Shown: positions 1-5,684 of the stretch, in pieces
Position numbering within the stretch: position 1 is the stretch's first letter
Layout of the letters: the number at the start of each line of letters is the position of its first letter
Source: JAGQUL01 sp038212015
GTDB taxonomy: Bacteria > Actinomycetota > Thermoleophilia > Gaiellales > SKUG01
Assembly (NCBI GenBank): GCA_038212015.1
Contig: JBBQUY010000083.1
Coordinates: 1 to 13,841 of the forward strand
Direction of reading: 5' to 3'
DNA length: 13,841 bases
Notes under the pieces: model-generated
Told to the model about the DNA's origin: nothing
The model's database searches: none
Seen by the model: only the letters and a program-made list of their open reading frames with translations
Position numbers and translations under genes: made by a program

Positions 1-917
1 AACGTCGTCGCGCCCTGGGCCGTTGCGATGACGAGCGAGCCGACTGCCGCGAGCACCGCACCCGTGATCAGCACGAGCTGGGCATGTGCAGCGCCAAGCC
101 CGCCGATCGACAGCCGAGCGACCGACACGACCGTGGCGAACAGCGCCGGGGCGAGCGCCGCCTGACCATGTCCCGCATCGAGCACGTCGCGCGCGAAGAT
201 GGCGCTCCAGTTCTGCGGTGCGCTCTCGGTCGCGAACGCGAGCGCCCCGAGCACGCCGACGAGCAGCAGCGGCGCCGTCGCGGCGTGACGCAGACCGCTC
301 CCGGCAGCACTCGTGTCCGCCGTTTCCGACGCCGCATCGCGTGTGTCATCGAGGCCGGCGGGTACCGCACGAAGCAGCATCGTCATCGCGGCGAGCGACA
401 GCGCGGCGACGGCTCCGAACGGCAGCACGAGCGGCAGGTCGAGCCCCGCGACGGCTGCCGCGGCGAGGCTTCCCAGCACGACGAAGCCGGACAGGAATCC
501 GTGTGCGCGGGTGATGACGGGACGGCCCGCATCCTGCTCCGCACGACCCGCGACGGCGTTCATGCCGACGTCGGCTGCACCGCTCGCCATGCCCACCACG
601 AGCAGGCCGCCCGCGAGCGTGAGAAACGACTGCGCGCCCAGCGAAGCGAGCACGCCCGAGCAACCGAGCGCGGCGATCACCCACGCCGTCAGTCGAAGGC
701 CGAGACGATCGAGCAGTCGCCCGACGAGCAGCATGGCCGGGAGCGCGCCCGCGCCCACGCACAGCAGTGCCAGGCCCAGTTCGCCATCGTCGACGCCGGC
801 CTGCTCGCGGATGCGCGGGATGCTCGCGCCCCACGCTCCCCAGAACGCGCCGAACGTCGCGAAAGCAGCGAGTGTCGCCGCGATGAACGGACGCGTGGCG
901 TGGGTCGCAGCAGGCAT
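1..917 (-). CDS. MFS transporter, 3' end outside window
   Basis: Read by hand on the minus strand, this frame is open for 305 codons from an ATG at 917 to the window edge, so the C-terminus is missing. The product is highly hydrophobic, with repeated Ala/Leu/Gly/Val membrane segments. It begins MPAATHATRPFIAATLAAF and continues with FWGAWGASIPRIREQAGVDDGELG, the usual end of helix 1 and its loop in MFS carriers. GRLLDRLGLR in the first cytoplasmic loop matches the MFS A-motif region. The segment ATESAPQNWSAIFARDVL after a central hydrophilic linker (about residues 190-210) resembles helix 7 of the YbjJ-like MFS subgroup. Substrate cannot be told. The ribosome-binding site is weak, so the start could shift slightly. 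It is divergent from the DUF2269-like gene, with about 100 bases between them. Confidence 0.8.
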   Translation of the reverse strand, partial: MPAATHATRPFIAATLAAFATFGAFWGAWGASIPRIREQAGVDDGELGLALLCVGAGALPAMLLVGRLLDRLGLRLTAWVIAALGCSGVLASLGAQSFLTLAGGLLVVGMASGAADVGMNAVAGRAEQDAGRPVITRAHGFLSGFVVLGSLAAAAVAGLDLPLVLPFGAVAALSLAAMTMLLRAVPAGLDDTRDAASETADTSAAGSGLRHAATAPLLLVGVLGALAFATESAPQNWSAIFARDVLDAGHGQAALAPALFATVVSVARLSIGGLGAAHAQLVLITGAVLAAVGSLVIATAQGATT

Positions 918-962
918 GCGTGCACCGTACCCATCCCCGTGCCCAGCGAGCGGCGTATGCGA

Positions 963-999
963 CGAACTCGTTCGAATTGGGTACGAGGGGTCGGTACCC
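963..999. promoter_or_regulatory. Dyad symmetries between divergent genes
   Basis: The 100-base gap between the divergent MFS gene and the 1018 gene contains two inverted repeats. CGAAC-TC-GTTCG lies at 963-974, and GGGTAC / GTACCC has its arms at 979-984 and 994-999. Both could be operator half-sites for a local regulator. No clear -35/-10 pair is visible next to them, so the functional assignment is only inference. Confidence 0.25.
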
Positions 1000-1017
1000 C
1001 GCGACCGGAGTTGTCCC

Positions 1018-1470
1018 ATGACGTACGAGATCACGATCTTCATCCACGTCCTCGCTGCCATCATCTGGGTCGGCGGTGCACTCGCCGTGCAGGTACTCGC
1101 GATCCGAACGCTCGGCCGCGACGACGCCGTCGAGATCGCACGATTCGCGGGTGATGCCGAGTTCGTCGGCATGCGCGTGTTCATGCCGGCGTCGCTCGTC
1201 GTGCTGCTCGCCGGCAGCTGGCTCGTCTACGACGGCCCCTGGGCGCTCGCGGACCCGTGGCTGGGAACCGCACTCGGGCTGTTCCTGCTGTCGTTCATCA
1301 CCGGCATGGGCTTTCTCGGCCCCGAGAGCGGCCGAATCAGCACGGGCATGACCGAACGTGGGCCGGAAGATCCCGACGTGCAGCGCCGCATCCGTCGAGT
1401 GCTGCTCGTCTCCCGAATCGAGCTGGTGTGGCTCGTCGCCATCGTCGCGCTCATGGTGTTCAAGCCGTGA
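1018..1470 (+). CDS. Small integral membrane protein, DUF2269-like
   Basis: A 150-residue hydrophobic protein with about four predicted membrane helices (roughly residues 5-27, 55-75, 83-103 and 130-150). The N-terminal HVLAAIIWVGG segment with an intramembrane histidine, and the overall length, fit the DUF2269 family of predicted integral membrane proteins, whose function is not established. A GGAG ribosome-binding site lies eight bases before the ATG. Its TGA overlaps the GTG of the next gene (GTGA), so the two are almost certainly translated together. A relation to CopD/haem-type membrane proteins is possible, since they share the HxxAxxxWxGG style of helix, but cannot be shown here. Confidence 0.7.
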   Translation: MTYEITIFIHVLAAIIWVGGALAVQVLAIRTLGRDDAVEIARFAGDAEFVGMRVFMPASLVVLLAGSWLVYDGPWALADPWLGTALGLFLLSFITGMGFLGPESGRISTGMTERGPEDPDVQRRIRRVLLVSRIELVWLVAIVALMVFKP

Positions 1471-1907
1471 CGCCGACGAGCACCAGCGTCGAGCGCGCAC
1501 GGGCGATCGAGATCGTCGAGCGCTGGCTCGGCTGTTTCGACGAAGGCTGGCCGAGCGACGAAACGTTCGACGAGCTGCTCACGCCGGACGTGCGCTTTCT
1601 CGAGCGACCGAACATCTTCAACCAGGAGGGCAGTGACCGCGATCGCGCGTCGATGCTGCACGGCCTCGAGGTCGGTCGCTCGCTGCTTGCCAGCCAGCGC
1701 TTCGAGCCGCTCGCCCACGTGGTCGAGGGGGATGTCGTGGTGACGCGCATGCGCTGGACCGGTGAGCTCGCGAAGGACGCGGGACCGTTCCGCGCGGGCA
1801 CGAAACTCACTGCATGGTGCGTCGCGCACTCCACGATCCGCGACGGACGTATCGCGCACATCGAGCAGCACGACTGCTACGAGACTCCGGTCGCACCCGG
1901 TCGCTGA
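1467..1907 (+). CDS. SnoaL/NTF2-like protein
   Basis: A 146-residue soluble protein starting at a GTG that overlaps the stop of the preceding gene by four bases. The amphipathic N-terminal helix (ERARAIEIVERWLGCFDEGW), a 'LLTPDVRFLE' strand, the central VVEGDVVVTRMRWTGEL strand and the closing 'HSTIRDGRIAHIEQHDCYE' strands are the layout of the NTF2-like/SnoaL alpha+beta barrel. Family members are small-molecule isomerases, hydrolases or simple ligand binders. The catalytic identity cannot be read from sequence alone. Tight coupling to the membrane gene suggests a shared process of unknown kind. Confidence 0.75.
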   Translation: MTPTSTSVERARAIEIVERWLGCFDEGWPSDETFDELLTPDVRFLERPNIFNQEGSDRDRASMLHGLEVGRSLLASQRFEPLAHVVEGDVVVTRMRWTGELAKDAGPFRAGTKLTAWCVAHSTIRDGRIAHIEQHDCYETPVAPGR

Positions 1908-1958
1908 TACCGAGTCCGACCCGGCCAGTTCGCCGACGAAGCGGCCATGCGCTGCTGT

Positions 1959-1991
1959 GTGAAGTTCCCGTGAAGCTGCGGTGAAGCGACG
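1959..1991. promoter_or_regulatory. Three 11-bp direct repeats, PhoP-box-like
   Basis: GTGAAG occurs at 1959, 1970 and 1981, an exact 11-base period. On the opposite strand the units read CTTCACC, CTTCACG and CTTCACA. Direct repeats of 11 bp with a TTCAC core are the hallmark of PhoP/PhoB (OmpR-family) boxes; actinobacterial PHO boxes are built on GTTCACC units. The last unit ends eight bases before the ATG at 2000, so a regulator bound here would cover the transcription or translation start. The box could also act on another promoter in the gap. Confidence 0.45.
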
Positions 1992-1999
1992 TCCGGGGG

Positions 2000-2599
2000 A
2001 TGGAGGTCATCGGAGGAAACACGGTCGGGCTGGATCGTGTCGGGAGCGCGCTCGGTCGCATCGAGTCGCACCTGGACCCAGCTTACGACGTCATGAAGAT
2101 CGGTCGCGTAGCGCTTGGCGATGCGCCGATCAGCTTTGCCTCGGCCGCGGTGTCGGGCTCGCTCAAGGCTGCCTTCGGAACGTCCAGCGACAAGACGAGC
2201 CAGGCGATCGGACATGCTGGCCTCGCCGCAGACGGCCTGTTTCGCGGACTGCTGTATTCGGGAGGTCTGCTCCACGGCGCCGCCGCCAGGAAGATGCCGT
2301 GGCTCGTGACGTCACGCGCCGCCCCGGACGGATTCGCCGGCATTGCCTCCAGCCTGTCCAAGGTCGCGAACGTCGCTCGCCTCGGGCTGCTCGGCATCGG
2401 CGGCGCACTCGGCGCGCTGCGTGCTGCGAAGGCCGTGGTCGCCGCCAACGGTGACGCGAAGGCGCTGTACATGACCCGCGACGGACGTGGCGGCACGCTT
2501 CAGGCCGTCGGCTCGGCACTGCTCATGGTCAAGCACCCCGCCACCTACCTCGCCGGCGCCAGCGTGTTCGTCATGGCGATGGTCAACGACTTCCTGTAG
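2000..2599 (+). CDS. Hypothetical protein, 199 aa
   Basis: I do not recognise this protein. It is 199 residues, rich in Ala, Gly and Ser, with moderately hydrophobic amphipathic stretches (for example around residues 45-60 and 120-150) and one clearly hydrophobic segment near the C-terminus (YLAGASVFVMAMVNDFL). There is no signal peptide at the proposed start. The ATG at 2000 is the first possible start after an in-frame stop at 1982-1984, and no normal Shine-Dalgarno sequence sits at the right distance. It is therefore either leaderless or starts at the later in-frame ATG at 2093. The 11-bp repeats just upstream suggest control by an OmpR-family response regulator. Codon use matches its neighbours. 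Confidence 0.65.
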   Translation: MEVIGGNTVGLDRVGSALGRIESHLDPAYDVMKIGRVALGDAPISFASAAVSGSLKAAFGTSSDKTSQAIGHAGLAADGLFRGLLYSGGLLHGAAARKMPWLVTSRAAPDGFAGIASSLSKVANVARLGLLGIGGALGALRAAKAVVAANGDAKALYMTRDGRGGTLQAVGSALLMVKHPATYLAGASVFVMAMVNDFL

Positions 2600-2607
2600 C
2601 CGGGAAC

Positions 2608-2637
2608 GATGTCGGGGCGGTGATCGCCCACGGCATC
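2608..2637. terminator. Hairpin between convergent genes
   Basis: GATGTCGGGGCG at 2608-2619 pairs with CGCCCACGGCATC at 2625-2637 around the loop GTGAT. The stem is 12 bp with one T-G wobble and one bulged A. It sits in the 67-base gap between the converging 2000-2599 gene and the aldo/keto reductase gene, so it could serve both. There is no T-tract, which is common for actinobacterial terminators. Confidence 0.55.
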
Positions 2638-2666
2638 GACTCGCTCGACGCGACGGCTGCCGCTCG

Positions 2667-3695
2667 TCACGCCTTGATCAGGCGCTCGCCCTTGTCGCCG
2701 CTCGGCTCGACGCCGAAGTGCAGGTTGAAGAGCGTCTCGATCTCACCGAGCTCGTCCGCGTCGAGGTCCTCGATGTCCGGAGCCGCCGCGAACTCGCGCA
2801 GCTGCTCGCTCGTGAGGATGTTCGGCTGGATGCTCGCGTTCTGCGGGTCTGCGAGCAGCCACTTGAGCGCTACCTGACCCATCGTCGCGCCCTCGCGGTC
2901 CTCGACCAGGAAGCGCAGCGACTCGATCTTCTGCAGTCCCTCGACGAGCCACGTCGTTCGGCGATGCGAGCGGTGGTCGTTCGCCTCGAAGCGCGTGTCG
3001 AGCGTGTACTGGTCCTCGAGCAGGCCGGAGGAGTGCGGCACGCGCACGAGCATCGGGATGTCGCGCCTGCCGGCTGCCTCGTTGAACGCTCGGCCGGGAT
3101 CCTGCTCGAGCATGTTGTAGATGTGGTGGAAGAAGTCGATGTCGCGATGCTCCAGCGCGTACAGGCCCTCGTCCTTCCAGCCGATCGCGGGTCCGATCGA
3201 CGGGCCGAACGACTTCACGACGCCCTGGCTGCGCAGCTCGGCGAGCAGGTCCCAGAGCGCGTCGTCGTGCATCGCATCCATGCGCGGGTTGTGCAGCTGC
3301 CACACGTCGATCGAATCCGTGCCGAGGTGCGCGAGGCTGCGCTCGAGCGATCGCATGACATTGTCCTTCGACCAGTCATGCGGGCGCTCGGCCTGTCCGG
3401 ACTTGCCCGGGGCGCGCTCCGCGTCGAGGTCATAGCCGAAGGTCGTCGCGACGGTGACGTTGTCGAGCACGTCCGACAACGCCTCGCGCACGAGTGCCTC
3501 GCCGTAGCCGTCGTCGCCGTACGCGTTCGAGGTGTTGAAGAACGTGATGCCCAGATCGTAGGCCTCGCGCAGGAGGGCGGCGGCTTCGTCGCGGGTGAAG
3601 GACCCCCACCAGCCCGCTGCGACCGTCCAGACTCCGAACCCGATTTCCGAGACGGTCACGCCTGTGTCGCGGATCGGTCGCTGTTCGATGGCCAT
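2667..3695 (-). CDS. Aldo/keto reductase family protein, altered active site
   Basis: A 342-residue TIM-barrel protein of the aldo/keto reductase superfamily, which normally performs NADPH-dependent reduction of carbonyls. The ATG at 3695 has a perfect AGGAGG upstream; the frame stays open further upstream but without support. Family landmarks are VSEIGFGVWTVAAGWWG near the N-terminus, the barrel strand ITFFNTSNAYG, the loop DSIDVWQLHNPR, and PNILTSEQLREFAAA in the C-terminal cofactor region. By alignment to the standard motifs the tetrad is Asn54 (normally Asp), Tyr59, Thr85 (normally Lys, in the ATK motif) and His135. Two of four catalytic residues are thus replaced, while the rest of the fold looks intact. 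It may have lost or changed its redox activity. Monocistronic, convergent with the upstream hypothetical gene. Confidence 0.85.
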   Translation of the reverse strand: MAIEQRPIRDTGVTVSEIGFGVWTVAAGWWGSFTRDEAAALLREAYDLGITFFNTSNAYGDDGYGEALVREALSDVLDNVTVATTFGYDLDAERAPGKSGQAERPHDWSKDNVMRSLERSLAHLGTDSIDVWQLHNPRMDAMHDDALWDLLAELRSQGVVKSFGPSIGPAIGWKDEGLYALEHRDIDFFHHIYNMLEQDPGRAFNEAAGRRDIPMLVRVPHSSGLLEDQYTLDTRFEANDHRSHRRTTWLVEGLQKIESLRFLVEDREGATMGQVALKWLLADPQNASIQPNILTSEQLREFAAAPDIEDLDADELGEIETLFNLHFGVEPSGDKGERLIKA

Positions 3696-3747
3696 GGGAA
3701 CGCCTCCTGGGGTTGCACGGCCGCGCCTCGCGCACGATCGCGCGACG

Positions 3748-3753
3748 AATATA
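3748..3753 (-). promoter_or_regulatory. Possible -10 box for the aldo/keto reductase gene
   Basis: On the minus strand TATATT lies about 52 bases before the reductase ATG and stands out in GC-rich surroundings. No convincing -35 hexamer is seen 16-18 bases further upstream. The assignment rests on the -10 match and the position. Confidence 0.35.
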
Positions 3754-3877
3754 CCAGCGTCCGGAGGCGTTCTGATCACGTTTTTCCGCAGGTTCCGGTG
3801 CGCGATCACTCCACCATCCGCATGCTTCGGCCGATGTACGGGTACCAGCCGCACATTCAGGGCCAGCCTCGCAGCGC

Positions 3878-3906
3878 TTCGCATCCGCCGAATTCGCTGC
3901 TATCCT
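3878..3906 (+). promoter_or_regulatory. Putative promoter for the CNNM/CBS membrane gene
   Basis: TTCGCA at 3878-3883 and TATCCT at 3901-3906 are separated by 17 bases, and TGC directly before the -10 gives an extended -10 (TGnTATCCT). Transcription would start near 3913, leaving a leader of about 105 bases that contains a short open frame. The remainder of the 3696-4018 gap shows no other gene that I can support. Confidence 0.4.
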
Positions 3907-3921
3907 GAGCCTGAACGCCAC

Positions 3922-4026
3922 ATGGACGAAGATCCGTCGAGTACATCAACCGCGCCCACGGGCGCGACCGTCGTCAGGGATCGCCCCTCGCGCTTGAAGC
4001 GTTGCAAGGGAGCATCGGATGCCTGA
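3922..4026 (+). CDS. Possible 34-codon upstream ORF overlapping the next gene
   Basis: An ATG at 3922 opens a 34-codon frame ending in a TGA at 4024-4026. It overlaps the start of the CNNM/CBS gene (ATG at 4019) by eight bases, in another frame. The peptide (MDEDPSSTSTAPTGATVV and onward) is hydrophilic and ends in an Arg/Lys-rich stretch. It has no good ribosome-binding site, but it begins only about nine bases after the proposed transcription start. It could be a leader whose translation couples to the downstream gene, or a chance frame. Confidence 0.25.
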   Translation: MDEDPSSTSTAPTGATVVRDRPSRLKRCKGASDA

Positions 4027-5488
4027 CGGCTTTTCGCCGCTCTCATTGGCGGCAATCGTCCTGTTGATCCTGGGGAACGGCTTCTTCGTCGCGGCCGAAT
4101 TCGCGCTCGTGAGCGTGCGCCGCACCCGCATCCAGGAGCTCACCGACGAGGGATCACGCCGCGCGGCCATGGTGCGGGACGCGCTCGACGACCTGAACCA
4201 GTACGTGGGCACGGCGCAGATCGGCATCACGATCTGCTCGCTGTCGATCGGCCTGCTCGGCGAGCCCGCCGTCGCGTCGCTCGTCGGGCCGGTCCTGCAC
4301 GACATCGGCATCGACAGCGACGCGACCGTGCACGTGATCTCGCTCGTGATCGCACTCACGATCATGACGTACTTCCACGTCGTGTTCGGCGAGGTCGCCC
4401 CCAAGAACATGGCGCTGCAGAAGGCAGAGAAGATCTCCCTGTTCGCGATTCCCGTGATCACGTTCCTGCGCAAGGCGTTCACGCCGCTCATCTGGCTGTT
4501 CAACGGCAGCGCCGACGCGATGCTGCGCCTGTTTCGCATCGAACCCGCTCCGGGGCTGCACCTCATCCACTCGGAGGAGGAGCTCAAGATGCTCGTGTCG
4601 CAGTCGTCCAAGGGCGGCGTGCTCGAAGACAGCGAGCAGGAGATGCTCTACAACGTCTTCGACTTCGCGGACACCGACGTCGCGCAGGTGATGGTTCCGC
4701 GACCGGATGTCGTGGCGTTCCCCGTCGACATGCCGCCGTCCGAACTGCTCGCCGCAGTCGCGAGCCAGCCGTTCACGCGCTACCCCATGTATCGCGCGTC
4801 GATGGACGACGTCGCCGGCATCCTGCACATCCGCGACCTGTTCACCGCCGCCGAGCAGCAGGGCAAGGACCAGGTCCGCGTCGAGAGCCTCCTGCGTCCC
4901 GCGCACGTCGTGCCGGAGAGCAAGTCGCTCGCGCGCCTGCTGGCGGACTTCCGGCGCTCGAAGATCCACATGGCGCTCGTCGTCGACGAGTACGGCTCGC
5001 TTGCCGGCATCGTCACGCTCGAGGACCTCATCGAGGAGATCGTCGGCGAGATCGACGACGAGCACGACCGCCCCGACCGGCCGCTCGAGCGCATCGCCGA
5101 GGGCCACATCAGGGTCGACGGCAAGTACTCCGTGGAGGAACTCAACGAGCAGTTCGGCCTGGACCTGCCCCACGACGACTACCACACGATCGGCGGCGTG
5201 GTCTTCGGGCTGCTCGGTCAGGCGCCGCACGAAGGTGACGTCGTGCGCCTCGGTGGCGTGCGCATGGAGGTCGTGGAGACCGACGGCCCGCGCATCGTGC
5301 ACGTCGACATCATCATGCGCGACGTGACGACCGAACCGATCGACAACGACGGTGCCGGCACCGAGCAGCTCGGCGACGTGTCGGGCCTCGAGCTGCAGCC
5401 CAGCGACGACGACGCATCCGAGTCGGACATGGACCTCATCCCGGGTGCGGACTCGCGCCGCACGGGCGGCGGCGGCCCGCAGGGCTGA
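4019..5488 (+). CDS. CNNM/CorC (HlyC/TlyC) family transmembrane CBS protein
   Basis: This 489-residue protein has the full domain order of the bacterial CNNM/CorC family, implicated in Mg2+ (or Na+/Mg2+) transport. The DUF21/CNNM membrane domain covers about residues 1-185, with a NGFFVAAEFALVSVRR first helix, GTAQIGITICSLSIGLLGEP, and the conserved GEVAPKN at 124-130. A CBS pair follows (about 222-345, including YGSLAGIVTLEDLIEEIVGEI). A CorC_HlyC domain covers about 360-432 (VDGKYSVEELNEQFG, IGGVVFGLLG). A low-complexity acidic/Gly tail runs from about 435. An AGGGAG ribosome-binding site lies nine bases before the ATG. CBS domains of this family usually bind ATP-Mg to set transport activity. 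It appears to be monocistronic. Confidence 0.9.
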   Translation: MPDGFSPLSLAAIVLLILGNGFFVAAEFALVSVRRTRIQELTDEGSRRAAMVRDALDDLNQYVGTAQIGITICSLSIGLLGEPAVASLVGPVLHDIGIDSDATVHVISLVIALTIMTYFHVVFGEVAPKNMALQKAEKISLFAIPVITFLRKAFTPLIWLFNGSADAMLRLFRIEPAPGLHLIHSEEELKMLVSQSSKGGVLEDSEQEMLYNVFDFADTDVAQVMVPRPDVVAFPVDMPPSELLAAVASQPFTRYPMYRASMDDVAGILHIRDLFTAAEQQGKDQVRVESLLRPAHVVPESKSLARLLADFRRSKIHMALVVDEYGSLAGIVTLEDLIEEIVGEIDDEHDRPDRPLERIAEGHIRVDGKYSVEELNEQFGLDLPHDDYHTIGGVVFGLLGQAPHEGDVVRLGGVRMEVVETDGPRIVHVDIIMRDVTTEPIDNDGAGTEQLGDVSGLELQPSDDDASESDMDLIPGADSRRTGGGGPQG

Positions 5489-5505
5489 CCGAGCGTTCGG
5501 CCGCC

Positions 5506-5631
5506 CGGCTCGCGCCGCCCATGGCACAGGCGTTGCGCTCAGCGCGACGCTGGTGACATCAGCGCGTGTTTGGGGAGCGGCTCGCGCCGCTGATGGCACA
5601 GGCGTTGCGCTCAGGGGTACGCTGGTGACAC
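5506..5631. repeat. Two direct copies of a 53-bp intergenic repeat, period 72
   Basis: The copies at 5506-5558 and 5578-5630 agree at 48 of 53 positions by eye. Both start CGGCTCGCGCCG, contain ATGGCACAGGCGTTGCGCTC and end ACGCTGGTGACA. Two short GGTGACACGG repeats (5623 and 5637 region) and another CGGCTCG follow, perhaps a decayed third copy. They fill most of the convergent gap 5489-5684, where no gene is visible. Confidence 0.75.
5521..5559. terminator. Long hairpin inside repeat copy 1
   Basis: The first repeat copy is almost palindromic: 18 paired positions around the loop TCA, with two G-T wobbles and two mismatches. The inner stem is GCGC/GCGC. In the second copy (5593-5631) the outer stem is kept, but the GCGC inner arm is changed to GGGG and cannot pair. 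Lying between the 3' ends of the CNNM gene and the HD-GYP gene, it may act as a bidirectional terminator or be a mobile palindromic element. No T-tract is present. Confidence 0.5.
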
Positions 5632-5684
5632 GGGCAGGTGACACGGCGGCTCGAGCACGCCGCGCGCGGCGACGCCAATCGCGA

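Noticed and set aside
84..1154. Long plus-strand Arg-rich open frames over 84-1154 and 313-1470
   Set aside because: They are shadows of the minus-strand MFS gene: compositionally odd Arg/Ser/Ala-rich translations without domains, opposite a frame with clear membrane helices. Only the last 150 codons of the 313-1470 frame are a real gene.
5506..5631. CRISPR array
   Set aside because: Only two imperfect 53-bp copies with a 19-base interval, a palindromic unit and no cas genes nearby.
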